From the NCBI RefSeq assembly GCF_013388255.1, contig NZ_CP058215.1:1364001-1428000 (forward strand): 64,000 nt of DNA. The letters are read 5' to 3'. Made by a program: the position numbers and the translations under genes. Positions 1-8,890 of the stretch are shown here, in pieces; positions within the stretch are counted from its first letter, which is position 1, and the number at the start of each line of letters is the position of its first letter. This DNA is from Methanolobus zinderi. Its GTDB lineage: Archaea; Halobacteriota; Methanosarcinia; Methanosarcinales; Methanosarcinaceae. The notes beneath the pieces were generated by a model. The model worked only from the letters and a program-made list of their open reading frames with translations. It was not told where the DNA came from and did no database searches.

Positions 1-23
1 GCTATACCCTGAATTTAAAGCGG

Positions 24-467
24 ATGGATAAGAAGATCAATATACCTTATCCGAATTTTCATTATAATCTGTTAAAAGAGAAACTCAGTTTTAAAAAGAA
101 GGCAACACCGGATGAAGTGGCATTTACTAAAATAAAGGAGAACTCCTCAGGGAACATACTGCTGTCGAAAATAATATGGGAGAAGAGCCTGCAGGGTTCC
201 ACTATCAGAGTAACTGATATATATTCTCCTTCTTATGAGGTAAAACTCGAATATGATACCTTGTTTATTGGATTTTTGATACTTTCAATGGGTAATATAT
301 CCAAAAAAAGACTCGGATCCACTATAGGCGATGAAATAGACATTACGAGATCATTATCATTACTGCTTGAGCACAAAATAATAAGGATCAAAGACGGGAT
401 TTGCTCTATAAGACCTGAAGCAATGCACCACATCGGATCTCTGGCCAGAAACAGGAGGTTGCTCTGA
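24..467 (+). CDS. hypothetical protein, possibly 5'-partial
   Basis: I do not recognise a family. The 147-residue frame stays open to the left edge of the window, so the true start may lie outside. The ATG at 24 has no clear ribosome-binding site. The second half alternates helices and a short basic strand-turn (residues 95-130), reminiscent of a winged-helix fold, but no diagnostic motif is present. Its TGA overlaps the ATG of the following MscS gene by one base, which implies translational coupling and one transcript. Confidence in coding is good; function is unknown. Confidence 0.6.
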   Translation: MDKKINIPYPNFHYNLLKEKLSFKKKATPDEVAFTKIKENSSGNILLSKIIWEKSLQGSTIRVTDIYSPSYEVKLEYDTLFIGFLILSMGNISKKRLGSTIGDEIDITRSLSLLLEHKIIRIKDGICSIRPEAMHHIGSLARNRRLL

Positions 468-1342
468 TGGCAAACCCGTCATCCAATGCTGCTGAAACAC
501 TGCTTTCTCTATTCAACATTGAAGTCATTCTGCAGATCATTTTTCTGTTGGTGTTCTCTTATGTGTTTGTAAGGATAATGATCTTCTTTATCCTGCGCCT
601 GTCTGAAAGATTTGATAAATACAGGGTACAGATACGTATGATCTCACCGATCATCAAGATTACAGTATATGTGCTTGTTCTGTACCTCATAGCTTCTTCT
701 ATACTGGCTATTTCAACCAGTCAGCTGGTGGCTTTTAGTGCTGTTGCCGGTGCGATCATCGGTTTTGGACTTAAGGACCTGTTCTCGGATCTTGTGGGAG
801 GCATAGTGATCATACTGGAACACCCCTATCATGTAGGCGACCAGATTGAGATGGGAGATTATTACGGAGAGGTGGTTGATATTGGTCTCAGGTCAACCGT
901 ACTCCAGACACCTGACGACAATATGGTTTCCGCCCCCAATAGTCTCATATTTACGGAAAGTGTGGCCAGTGGCAACTACGGAAGTGCCGAGATGATGATC
1001 GTTACTGACATGTTCATGGACCCTAAGTCCGATGCATACCTTGCCATGAGGATAGCAGAAGAAGCTGCCTTTACATCCAAGTACATTTTACTTGATGAGG
1101 ATCACCGGATAACAGTACTGTTGAACGAGTTCCCGTCTCATCTCAGGGTACGTGTAAAAGCATATGTAAACGATCTCAGATACGAGTTCAAGTTCAGGTC
1201 TGATATAACCCGACGAAGCTGGAAGGCCTTTTCAGAACATGGTATCAAAGCCCCTGAAGCCTTTTTCCCGGGTTACTATGATAGGGATTCCACAGGCGGT
1301 CGATCATCCGGTAGAAGTACTGGTGGTTCCAGTGATCGGTGA
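467..1342 (+). CDS. MscS-family small-conductance mechanosensitive channel
   Basis: Predicted membrane channel that opens under membrane tension and releases solutes after hypo-osmotic shock. Three hydrophobic segments lie at roughly residues 15-45, 65-87 and 88-115. The last has the Gly/Ala-rich pore-helix pattern of MscS TM3 (VAGAIIGFGLKDLFSD), followed by the MscS beta domain (GDQIEMGDYYGEVVDIGLRS). The length (291 residues) matches the minimal family. The C-terminus is a Ser/Gly/Arg-rich low-complexity tail after about residue 270. It overlaps the upstream gene by one base. The family call is secure; the gating threshold cannot be read from sequence. Confidence 0.93.
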   Translation: MANPSSNAAETLLSLFNIEVILQIIFLLVFSYVFVRIMIFFILRLSERFDKYRVQIRMISPIIKITVYVLVLYLIASSILAISTSQLVAFSAVAGAIIGFGLKDLFSDLVGGIVIILEHPYHVGDQIEMGDYYGEVVDIGLRSTVLQTPDDNMVSAPNSLIFTESVASGNYGSAEMMIVTDMFMDPKSDAYLAMRIAEEAAFTSKYILLDEDHRITVLLNEFPSHLRVRVKAYVNDLRYEFKFRSDITRRSWKAFSEHGIKAPEAFFPGYYDRDSTGGRSSGRSTGGSSDR

Positions 1343-1385
1343 AGCCAGAATCATTCTAAATGATTGAGAGGAAACACAATCGATC

Positions 1386-2531
1386 TTACAATTTACTGAC
1401 ATTGATCCGTATTATTCTATCATCAGTACTGACAGGATCTCCTCTTCCGTCACGGTTGCTTGTAAGCAGATAGAGGTTTCCTTCAGGTCCTGCCACAACA
1501 TCTCTTAACCTGCCGAATTCTCCGGTAAAATGGCTCTGCAGACCGACAGATACGGCTTCTGCATCTTGATCAATGGAAGCCTCATACAGACTCTCTCCCC
1601 TGAGGCCGGCAAAAAATACAGAACCGTTTAGATAGGCAGCACCCGAGGGAGCCCAGGTATCTTCACCACTATGGATTACAGGTGATACCATGTCTTCTGC
1701 AGTCTCATCTCCTATAATCTGCGGCCATCCGTAGTTATTCCCGGCTCCTATCAGGTTCAGTTCGTCATGGGCACTGGAACCATGTTCTGTGGCCCACAGT
1801 CTTCCCTGCTCATCCCATGCAAGTCCCTGGGGATTTCGATGTCCAAGGGTGTAGACAGGAGAATTCCCGAAGGGATTATCTTCCGGTACATCCCCATTAT
1901 CATTCAGTCTCAATATCTTTCCGGCAAGGGAATCCGGGTCCTGGGCAAGGGAGGACTGTCCAGCATCTCCTGTTGTGATGTAGAGCATACCATCAGGTCC
2001 GAACTTGATTCTGCCTCCGTTGTGTATTCCGCTTGCAGGTATGCCATCAATAATAAGCTGATCCTCTGTTAGCTCGTTGCTCCGATGCGTATACCTGACC
2101 ACTTTATTAGACAGAGCTCCTTCTTCACTGTAGGTATAATACAGATAGATGAAGCTGTTATTTTCATAATCAGGATGGACCGCTATCCCAAGCAGTCCAC
2201 CTTCTCCTGTAGCACTTACTTCATCTATGCTTAGCAAAGGTTCTTCAGATAGACCCTGTCCTGCATCTATCAGGCGAACATTTCCGGGTCTTTCTGTAAA
2301 AATAATACTGCCATCAGGTAAGAAATCAAGACTCCAGGGAACTTCAAGCTCTTCGGCTAACACTACGGCAACAGGCTGTTCACTACTGTTGCCGGAATCT
2401 GATGAGAGATTACCGGCTTCAGGAAGTTCCGTTTGATCCTGTGAATCAAGACACCCGGAACCCATTAAAGTTACAAGTGAAATGATTACGATCAGGAATA
2501 TGGAAAGAACGAAGCAACTGGAGTTTTTCAT
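1386..2531 (-). CDS. PQQ-dependent sugar dehydrogenase-like lipoprotein (GSDH family)
   Basis: Soluble aldose/sorbosone dehydrogenase-type six-bladed beta-propeller, probably anchored outside the membrane. The N-terminus has a signal peptide ending in a lipobox-like MGSGC, with Cys27 as the lipidation site. Family motifs are visible: PWSLDFLPDGSIIFTERPG, GLLGIAVHPDY, GIHNGGRIKFGPDGMLYITT, GHRNPQGLAWD and EHG. The catalytic His of the GIHNGG segment is present. The length of 381 is typical. Homologues occur in Methanosarcinales, whose PQQ supply is unclear, so the real cofactor and substrate are uncertain. It is convergent with the MscS gene. Confidence 0.9.
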   Translation of the reverse strand: MKNSSCFVLSIFLIVIISLVTLMGSGCLDSQDQTELPEAGNLSSDSGNSSEQPVAVVLAEELEVPWSLDFLPDGSIIFTERPGNVRLIDAGQGLSEEPLLSIDEVSATGEGGLLGIAVHPDYENNSFIYLYYTYSEEGALSNKVVRYTHRSNELTEDQLIIDGIPASGIHNGGRIKFGPDGMLYITTGDAGQSSLAQDPDSLAGKILRLNDNGDVPEDNPFGNSPVYTLGHRNPQGLAWDEQGRLWATEHGSSAHDELNLIGAGNNYGWPQIIGDETAEDMVSPVIHSGEDTWAPSGAAYLNGSVFFAGLRGESLYEASIDQDAEAVSVGLQSHFTGEFGRLRDVVAGPEGNLYLLTSNRDGRGDPVSTDDRIIRINVSKL

Positions 2532-2569
2532 ATTGATATCAGTTCCATAATAGAGAAAATAAGAGTGAA

Positions 2570-2800
2570 TTATTTATTTTTGTACAGGATCAGGCAGGAG
2601 TAACGTATTTCCTCATAGCGGGAATCATACGCACTGGAAAATTTTACATCTATAACCTTTTTATCAGTATTTTCACTAATCCACCTGTTCACATCCACTG
2701 CAGACTCGCAGAACTTTACACCTTTAACTGATGTCAAATATATCTCCCCACTTAAGATAGTAGTTCTCTTCAATATAAATCTGCTGATTTTAACCCTCAC
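2570..2800 (-). CDS. small hypothetical protein, Cse60-like pattern
   Basis: A 76-residue protein that starts with GTG. The central part, with a Trp-containing helix (VNRWISENTD), then a VIDVKFS strand and a C-terminal hydrophobic strand ending in Tyr-Lys, resembles the small Cse60/DUF2758-type proteins, although the match is only by eye. No catalytic motif is seen. It lies 38 bases upstream of the lipoprotein gene on the same strand and could share its transcript. Confidence 0.5.
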   Translation of the reverse strand: MRVKISRFILKRTTILSGEIYLTSVKGVKFCESAVDVNRWISENTDKKVIDVKFSSAYDSRYEEIRYSCLILYKNK

Positions 2801-2838
2801 TTTTCATTGTCAATATGAGAGTAAAATGTAAAAGAGCA

Positions 2839-3102
2839 TCAAAGTTCAAGAAGAAGCAATATTACTCCTGAAAGTCCCAGCACAGCGGCAATGACAATGA
2901 CCCATAAACTCTCTGTTTTTACTTCGGATGCATCAGAATGCAATGTGAAATAACCGGCGTGAAGCAGATAACCCACACCAGCAAGAGCAAATAATGCTAA
3001 ACTGATGCTAAAACCCTGTGTGAGCAAACCGTGAACACCTATTACTCCCAAACTTAAACCTAAAACCAGTGTTGATGCACGATAGAGTAATTTATGCTTC
3101 AT
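2839..3102 (-). CDS. small integral membrane protein
   Basis: An 87-residue, strongly hydrophobic protein with three likely transmembrane segments (about residues 7-27, 33-52 and 64-86) and few charged residues. No named family was recognised. It ends 38 bases before the next gene on the same strand. The upstream spacer (3103-3296) is AT-rich and must hold promoters for this gene and for the divergent flippase. Confidence 0.6.
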   Translation of the reverse strand: MKHKLLYRASTLVLGLSLGVIGVHGLLTQGFSISLALFALAGVGYLLHAGYFTLHSDASEVKTESLWVIVIAAVLGLSGVILLLLEL

Positions 3103-3296
3103 GTAATTTAAATCTGGAATAAACGAATAAATATCTATTGCTTTTAAATAAATACAAAATTATGGCTCATTAACAATAGCATTTATTATTGTAAAGTTAC
3201 ATCCTATATAGTGTAAATATCGGGTTGGTAAATAGTGGTGGGCTATAAGTACATCGTAGAACTGTTTAGTATGTAAAAACGATTTGTCAGGTATTT

Positions 3297-4619
3297 GTGG
3301 ATCGGGTCTGTCTGTTGTGTGATACATATATGAAAGAATCGTTTATTCCAGGCTTCGTGAAGGAGAAACGTAAAATCAGTATTGATCGATTATTTTTGAG
3401 TCTTAAGGACCCGCTTTATAGGAACTCCCTCTTTCTTCTGCTTGGAAGGTTACTGAATGTCGGGATGGGATTTCTATTCTGGTTGATAGCCGCCAGGCTC
3501 TATCCTACAGGGGAGGTTGGTATTGCAACTGCGCTGATCACATCCCTTGGATTAATAGTGTTTATTTCCAGTCTGGGATTCAATTTCTCTCTCATTCGTT
3601 ATATCAATATAAATGTTAAAGAGAATGTGCTGAGCACTTCTATTATAATTACTACTGTAGCAGCTGCTATTGTAGCGATAGCATATCTGGTGATCGTCAA
3701 TAACGTATTACACAGTATATCCATTCTCCAGAAAACAGGATATGCCCTGTTCTTTTTTATAACAGTGGTAGTAAATTCTGTCTTTTTTATGAGTGGAGAG
3801 GCTTTTAAGGCTCTGAGGGATACAAGGGATTTCTTCCTGCAGAACCTTGCTCTTGCTATCAGGGTCCCGCTACTCCTTCCATTTGTCTTCATGGGAAACT
3901 TTGGGATATTCGGAGCAATAGGTGTGACTTACATGATTTCAACTGTTTTTAGTTTACATCTATTGCTCAAAAGGGCCAATATAATCCCCAAAATTGACAA
4001 AGAATATCTGAAAGAATCATTCACTTTCTCTTCTGGAAACTACGTTTCAAACCTGCTGTATGAAAGTCCCGCACTAATGATGCCTACAATAATACTGAGC
4101 CTTCTCGGAGAAGAGGAAGCGGCTCTGTATTACATTGCATATTCGGTAAGTAACCTGATATGGATAGCACCCATGGCAATAAGCACCTCTCTTTTTGTGG
4201 AGGGTAGCTACGGGGAAGGGATCAAGAGGAACCTGATAAGATCAGGGGTTGTGGTTTTTATTCTGCTTATACCGAGTATATTAATAGTGTACATTTTTGG
4301 CAGCACTATATTGCAGATATTTGGAGAAGATTATGTAGAGGCTCTATCTTTGCTTCACATTCTTGTGCTGTCAAGCTTCTTTGTAGTACTGCATAATTTT
4401 TTCGTTCCTGTATTGAATATACAAATGAAGGTAAAAGAGCTGATGAAAGTAAATTTCATCCGTTTTTCACTATTGCTGGGTCTTTCATATGTACTGCTTG
4501 GAGAATATGGGGTCGTTGGCTTTGGATATGCCTGGATGCTAAGCTACATGGTACTTACACTTGTAATGCTTCGAATCTCCTGGAGAGAAGGATGGATATG
4601 CATCGGGAAAAACAAATAA
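3297..4619 (+). CDS. polysaccharide flippase-like membrane protein (Wzx/MATE-like)
   Basis: Multi-pass membrane protein of 440 residues with about 12-14 hydrophobic segments, of the polysaccharide biosynthesis/Wzx type. It would flip lipid-linked sugars across the membrane for surface-glycan or glycoprotein synthesis. The opening segment NSLFLLLGRLLNVGMGFLFW and the following AARLYPTGEVGIATAL are typical of the family. The frame opens with GTG at 3297, and an in-frame ATG at 3330 is an alternative start. No glycosyltransferase genes lie nearby, so the substrate is unknown. Confidence 0.85.
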   Translation: MDRVCLLCDTYMKESFIPGFVKEKRKISIDRLFLSLKDPLYRNSLFLLLGRLLNVGMGFLFWLIAARLYPTGEVGIATALITSLGLIVFISSLGFNFSLIRYININVKENVLSTSIIITTVAAAIVAIAYLVIVNNVLHSISILQKTGYALFFFITVVVNSVFFMSGEAFKALRDTRDFFLQNLALAIRVPLLLPFVFMGNFGIFGAIGVTYMISTVFSLHLLLKRANIIPKIDKEYLKESFTFSSGNYVSNLLYESPALMMPTIILSLLGEEEAALYYIAYSVSNLIWIAPMAISTSLFVEGSYGEGIKRNLIRSGVVVFILLIPSILIVYIFGSTILQIFGEDYVEALSLLHILVLSSFFVVLHNFFVPVLNIQMKVKELMKVNFIRFSLLLGLSYVLLGEYGVVGFGYAWMLSYMVLTLVMLRISWREGWICIGKNK

Positions 4620-4640
4620 TTGTTAATTAAAAAAGTTTAG

Positions 4641-4713
4641 TAGCCCGGCACGGATTCGAACCGAAGTTGCGGGATCCAGAGTCCTGCATGATTGACCACT
4701 ACACTACCGGGCT
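4641..4713 (-). tRNA. tRNA-Gln (anticodon CTG)
   Basis: Read on the minus strand, the gene folds into a cloverleaf. The acceptor AGCCCGG pairs with CCGGGCT, followed by discriminator A. The T loop is GGTTCGAATCC, and the anticodon loop CTCTGGA gives CTG, which decodes CAG (Gln). The anticodon stem CAGGA/TCCCG contains one A-C mismatch. CCA is not encoded. There is no intron. Confidence 0.9.
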
Positions 4714-4770
4714 TCTCTGAAAGCACTCCTACATTGCAATAGTCACATATTAAGATATCGGTCGGAATTG

Positions 4771-5172
4771 TTATAGACTCTCTGGTCCCTCATCGAGTAC
4801 TGCAGTCCACCACCATCTGGCCATGTCTATAAGGTCTTTGCTGAACTGACCTGAAAGCCTGTACTCACCGTTACGGTTGGATATCAGGCCCGCTCCAAGT
4901 AATTTATTGCGCATGGAATAGAATGACGCTCGGCCGATATCAAGCTCCTCAAGCAGTTTCTGCCATTCATTCGTTTTGATAGGATTGCCACTTTTCTGAC
5001 GCTCCTCTACCATTATCAGAAATTTCTGCCCTCTTACAGCAGTTTCTTCTTCCTGGAAAAGGCGCCGCATAAGGTTGTAGTAAGGATCCCTTGAGTGAGT
5101 GATGCGGGCATTTGCATCGGAGCGTATCACTATTGTCGTGGAAGTTCTTGGTGCGTTTTTGACTATTGACAT
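4771..5172 (-). CDS. winged-helix DNA-binding protein
   Basis: A 133-residue basic protein, probably a transcriptional regulator. Residues 50-105 form a helix-turn-helix with a wing: [20 protein letters not shown] is the recognition-helix region, followed by [18 protein letters not shown] as wing and strand. The N-terminal 25 residues are Ser/Thr/Arg-rich and look flexible. The gene follows the DUF2551 gene on the same strand with 15 bases between, so the two are probably co-transcribed. Confidence 0.65.
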   Translation of the reverse strand: MSIVKNAPRTSTTIVIRSDANARITHSRDPYYNLMRRLFQEEETAVRGQKFLIMVEERQKSGNPIKTNEWQKLLEELDIGRASFYSMRNKLLGAGLISNRNGEYRLSGQFSKDLIDMARWWWTAVLDEGPESL

Positions 5173-5187
5173 AGTAATCTAATAAAA

Positions 5188-5517
5188 TCAGGTAGCAGGA
5201 GTCGATTCTTTTGATTCGAGAGTACTTTTAATAAGGTCAACGTATTCCTCTTTTAGAGAATAGACTATCGGAGTCTTATACGATTCCTTGTGGGACCTCA
5301 AAACACCGAGTTTAGAGTAAATGTATCCTACCATTGATGCAACCGCGCTGCGTGATATGTCATACTTCTGAGTAATGGACGTATGTAGCTCATCCACAGT
5401 GGTTTCTTTTACATCAAGGAATTTTGATAGAATATAGCTGCGAAGACCATTTACATCAAGTTCGATAAACCGTTGTAGTCTCCGTTTTATTTTTGATCGA
5501 ATTGAATCCACAGTCAC
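5188..5517 (-). CDS. DUF2551-family archaeal DNA-binding-like protein
   Basis: A 109-residue protein matching the archaeal DUF2551 pattern: a basic helix (SIRSKIKRRLQRFIELDVNG), the helix-turn-helix segment TVDELHTSITQKYDISRSAV and a C-terminal strand (PIVYSLKEEYVD). The fold suggests a small winged-helix regulator, but the family has no established function that I know of. A perfect 7-bp inverted repeat at 5523-5542 sits immediately upstream of the start and may be an autoregulatory site. Confidence 0.75.
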   Translation of the reverse strand: MTVDSIRSKIKRRLQRFIELDVNGLRSYILSKFLDVKETTVDELHTSITQKYDISRSAVASMVGYIYSKLGVLRSHKESYKTPIVYSLKEEYVDLIKSTLESKESTPAT

Positions 5518-5522
5518 ACCTC

Positions 5523-5542
5523 ATGCTATTTGCATATAGCAT
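5523..5542. promoter_or_regulatory. inverted repeat ATGCTAT-n6-ATAGCAT before the DUF2551 start
   Basis: Two 7-base arms separated by six bases lie 6-25 bases upstream of the DUF2551 ATG. A second, looser pair (TATCCTA at 5595-5601 and TAGGATA at 5611-5617) lies in the same divergent spacer. Position and symmetry suggest operators for one or both divergent genes; this is inference. Confidence 0.4.
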
Positions 5543-5656
5543 TTTTTATATGAACTTCTATCTATAAATAGGTTTTTAAATTTTTATACCATGATATCCT
5601 AAAAAACTTATAGGATATTGACATAAGACCAATTCCTCAGTTTTCCCGGTGATTCT

Positions 5657-6160
5657 ATGTCTTACACATATGATCCAAAAAACAACACGCTGTTCCATAA
5701 AAAAACGGAACTACCCCTGGACGGCCTTGAAAAGAACTTCATCGGCGCATGCAGTAAGTGTAATGCCGATGTCTTTAGCATAAGTTATCACACATATCAT
5801 GATCAGAATGCAGTTGCCGCAAAATGTACAAACTGCGGCCAGATGTATGCTATTTTATATGATGCGTTGTGGAACTGGACCGGTGAACACATGATCAGGT
5901 ATAATTGTCCCAATTCTGCTAACCCAGAGAAAGAAAGCTCACATGCTACTGAAAACGAATATTATGAGTGCACAAATGAAGAGCTAAAGACTTTACAGTC
6001 AATTCCTAAAAAGAAACTTGAAACAGTTTTCACTCCTGCAGAAATTGATACTCTGTTTGCCAAAGCAGCTGGCAAGAAACACGTCCGACAATATCTATAC
6101 AGGGCCAGAAAAAAGTTTGATGATTTCAATGAATTATTTGATATTTACCTGAAAATATAA
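5657..6160 (+). CDS. zinc-ribbon-like hypothetical protein
   Basis: A 167-residue protein not assigned to a named family. Two Cys pairs (CSKC at about 32-35 and CTNC at about 56-59) would form a zinc ribbon with the intervening Tyr/His-rich segment. The C-terminal half (IPKKKLETVFTPAEIDTLF, then a basic helix with RQYLYRARKKF) is helical. The start ATG follows a GGTGAT-type ribosome-binding site. It is the last intact gene before a long gene-poor region. Confidence 0.6.
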   Translation: MSYTYDPKNNTLFHKKTELPLDGLEKNFIGACSKCNADVFSISYHTYHDQNAVAAKCTNCGQMYAILYDALWNWTGEHMIRYNCPNSANPEKESSHATENEYYECTNEELKTLQSIPKKKLETVFTPAEIDTLFAKAAGKKHVRQYLYRARKKFDDFNELFDIYLKI

Positions 6161-7358
6161 TATATCATAGCCAGAGAACTTACAAAAAAAGCACCATAAG
6201 TAATTACTATAATAGTCTAATGTATATGTTAAACAATTGGTTGGAGTGTAACAAAAAACAGTTACAATCAATAATACTGTAATTATAATAACTAAAATAT
6301 TAAGTTAATATTATAATATAATTTAAAATAATTTTATTTGTTCGTTATCAACCAAACAAAGATGCATTTTCAGCTATGTTCAGAAAATGAGAGCTGTGTA
6401 ATAAATGCGTCATATATAATTACTATTGGTTATTACATGTGTGCTCTTACTAAAATTCTATACATCTGCGACATTTTATTAATACTATTTTTATATATAC
6501 AAACTTGGCATGCATAGTATAGCCTAAACAAACTATAAACCTATAAGTTGATATATCCCAAGAGTTAATATTATTTTACATAGTTAATTGTATTTTTTGA
6601 TCTGCCTTCCTATGATTTGGATGAAAATTATAACAGGTTTTTACTTATTCAAAAGACTATATGCATGAAATGCGATAAAACTATGAATATACGAATCTCA
6701 CTATTTTTTTGCAGATAATCACGGGGTTGAAGGTGACAACATATCAATTCTTATAGTCTTTGTAACGATCGAGTTCAGAAAAACATACCCTTTCACTTAA
6801 CTTTGTAAATTCATACTATATACTATAGGAATAAGCTATTTTTGAAATGCCGATTTTTGCCGAAAAATAGCCTATTTTTCAAAAATGAATGCAAGAAAAA
6901 CAGTTAAAATTTTATTTGTACTGGTTTCAGTCAAGATCTGAACAAAAAATAGTCATTATTACTTTAAGTTATGCTGAGCATCAATAATATTACAAAATCC
7001 CTCGTTTTGTCAGGAAAATCTAAAGATCACAGATTTTAGGTAAATTTCACATGGATTTTCCAAGGCATAACAATATAATTATTGCACTAATGTTATAATT
7101 GTATTTTTGACTCACAACCTATAGACTAAATGAACTAAAAATAATATTATAAAAATAGTCTTAATTAATACTACTTCGTAACAAAATTTCTAAATATACT
7201 TACTAAACAATTATTGATTTTACATACTTATTGAATTATTTATGTTTTTTTACAAACTATATGCAATAATTTATTATTGTTAAATCTGCAAATTTTCTAT
7301 ATACTAGAGTGTATGCTTTGATAAACTTTTGAGTGTAACGTTAATTTGTTACACTCGC
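6161..7358. other. AT-rich gene-free stretch
   Basis: About 1.2 kb with very high AT content and stops in all frames; I see no gene. A strong inverted repeat lies at 6835-6871 (GCTATTTTT pairing with AAAAATAGC), directly followed by a partial second copy of the same T-rich motif. Another perfect 9-bp hairpin at 7331-7356 (GAGTGTAAC/GTTACACTC) lies just beyond the end of a small minus-strand gene and may be its terminator. Confidence 0.6.
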
Positions 7359-7496
7359 TTATTTTGGAGACACTTTGTAATTCTCGCATTCTTCTACTCT
7401 ACCCTGAATACTTCCTAACTTATACCAGACAGAAGCATTAATAGCAGTGTTTACAACTATCCCAATGGATAAAATAGCTGTTTCAATTTCCTGCAT
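7359..7496 (-). CDS. small membrane-coiled protein, phage-like
   Basis: A 45-residue ORF starting MQEIETAILS, with an excellent ribosome-binding site (GGAGGAT) just before the ATG. One hydrophobic segment (residues 5-24) is followed by a charged amphipathic tail (GSIQGRVEECE). It overlaps the end of the upstream 59-residue ORF by 14 bases. Size, topology and overlap resemble phage lysis or accessory proteins, but no family is recognised. It is followed by a 9-bp hairpin at 7331-7356. Confidence 0.55.
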   Translation of the reverse strand: MQEIETAILSIGIVVNTAINASVWYKLGSIQGRVEECENYKVSPK

Positions 7497-7662
7497 TATC
7501 CTCCTCTCCTGTTGCGAAGTAGTAAGCTACCACTGATCCGGTAAGTGTTAGGATCTCCGATGATGGAATTTGCAGGGCAGTAAAAGCAATACTCGCACCT
7601 GTTAAGGAGATCGCTAGAGCTGCCCGAATACATTTTTTAGGTAGCTTAAAAGCATTACTCAT
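7483..7662 (-). CDS. small holin-like membrane protein
   Basis: A 59-residue ORF (start MSNAFKLPKKCIRAAL) with two hydrophobic segments (about 12-31 and 36-51), a short polar turn between them and an acidic C-terminus (GEEDNAGN). The topology is that of small holins, but this is structural resemblance only. It overlaps the next small ORF, suggesting coupled translation. The base composition is richer in G+C than the surrounding spacer, which supports real coding. Confidence 0.5.
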   Translation of the reverse strand: MSNAFKLPKKCIRAALAISLTGASIAFTALQIPSSEILTLTGSVVAYYFATGEEDNAGN

Positions 7663-7752
7663 GTGAAAATTCTCTGTGTTTTTTTAGGATAAAGAGTTAG
7701 AAAATGTTATTATACAGAAATTAAAGTTAGTTCATAACAAAAACTGAAAATA

Positions 7753-7830
7753 GCGCCCTTTCAATGGGGAGTGGGGGGTCTTTAAAACGGGGGGTTCTAA
7801 AGATTAAATAAAAGAGTTTGAAAGGGCGCT
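7753..7830. repeat. outer-stem hairpin A with G-rich interior
   Basis: The arms GCGCCCTTTCAA and TTGAAAGGGCGC form a 12-bp stem. The interior carries the G-rich run GGGGAGTGGGG and a small internal stem TCTTTA/TAAAGA. Related, diverged structures occur at 8573-8664 and 8777-8890. This could be a structured RNA or the end of a decayed element. Confidence 0.5.
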
Positions 7831-8160
7831 AAATAGTAATTTAGTTTCTTACCATAAATACGTATTTGAACTATCATATTATAATAACAGAGTTTGCCTA
7901 TATCCGCACCAGTGGAACAGGTTTTAAAGTACCTCTTTTGATCTACCAGAACATAATGATAATCTTCAAGCGCTCTGACTGCAGCTCCTAAGCCCGCTGA
8001 TAGATTCCATGTGCGATAATCATTTTGGCCAGTGAGTCTGAAGAATATAAGATAATGCGCAAGCGTTACTAAACCAATATTAAGCTGTGTTGGCATCCAG
8101 GGAACGTACCCGGTAGCTAACCTGATATGCTGTTAAAGTAGTTCAGCTCATCGATATGGT
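7797..8160 (-). pseudogene. frameshifted hypothetical gene, possible virus or plasmid remnant
   Basis: An open 99-codon frame (7797-8096) has no ribosome-binding site at its first ATG. The reading continues upstream as LATGYVPW in the same frame, and then, after a shift, as EALPDHIDELNYFNS in another frame as far as about 8160. The residue composition looks protein-like (Trp, Tyr and charged residues in sensible patterns), so I read it as a gene broken by a frameshift. The family is not recognised. It lies upstream of the two small phage-like genes on the same strand. Its last codons run into the hairpin A stem. Confidence 0.4.
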
Positions 8161-8572
8161 CAGGCAGGGCTTCTATTTACAGCTATTTATTTACGAACAA
8201 ATTCGTTACTGGCGACGCAAGATTATTCTACCACTCAATCCGCACGATCGCTCATGTGTGTGGTGAAATAAAAGTTTTCAGGAAGGAGATATTTATTCTT
8301 CTCTAAACAAATAGCAGATATTAGAGAAAAAGGGCATCGATAGGATCTATTGATGCCTTCCTGTGAGGAATGGAGAGTGGGGTTATGGGTTGGCTTATTT
8401 TAAAAATGATTGCTCACAAATATAACTTGTGTGCCACTGATATATAGCAGTATGCAGCAAAAGATATATTATGTATACCTAAAAACTAAGCCGGTTTTTT
8501 GAAAAGTAGTTTAATTTCACGATATCAGTAACAGAAAAACTAGAGTTACAGTTCTGAAAATAAAGTGTTCAT

Positions 8573-8664
8573 GGCGCCCTTTTATAAGTGGGGGAGCGGG
8601 TCTTTAAATATGATTTAAAGACTTGTTTTAAAAAAGTGCCTTAGAATTTAGGGCGCCTATTTAC
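8573..8664. repeat. outer-stem hairpin B
   Basis: The arms GGCGCCCT and AGGGCGCC enclose a G-rich stretch (GTGGGGGAGCGGG) and a perfect inner hairpin GTCTTTAAA-TATGA-TTTAAAGAC. The layout repeats hairpin A at 7753-7830 with a changed sequence, so the structure rather than the sequence is shared. Confidence 0.5.
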
Positions 8665-8776
8665 AGTAATTTACTTAAGTAGTATATATTATTACCTAAA
8701 TTACTCTAAATTATAGTGGAATATCTGATTTTAATCCAATTTTCGCCAACATAATAGAAGAGTAAATTTTTTCAAG

Positions 8777-8890
8777 GTGCCCTTGTTCCATACTTAGATA
8801 AAACAGTAGCTAGCGTCTGACTACTGGTGGATTAAACCACATTTTTATTGTTGGTTGGGTTCTTTAAGAGCTGTCATTGATAAGGGCACC
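8777..8890. repeat. outer-stem hairpin C
   Basis: The arms AGGTGCCCTT and AAGGGCACC enclose about 95 bases that contain GGTTGGGTTCTTTAAGAG, similar to the G-rich tract of hairpins A and B. It is the third member of the set and the least similar. Confidence 0.4.
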
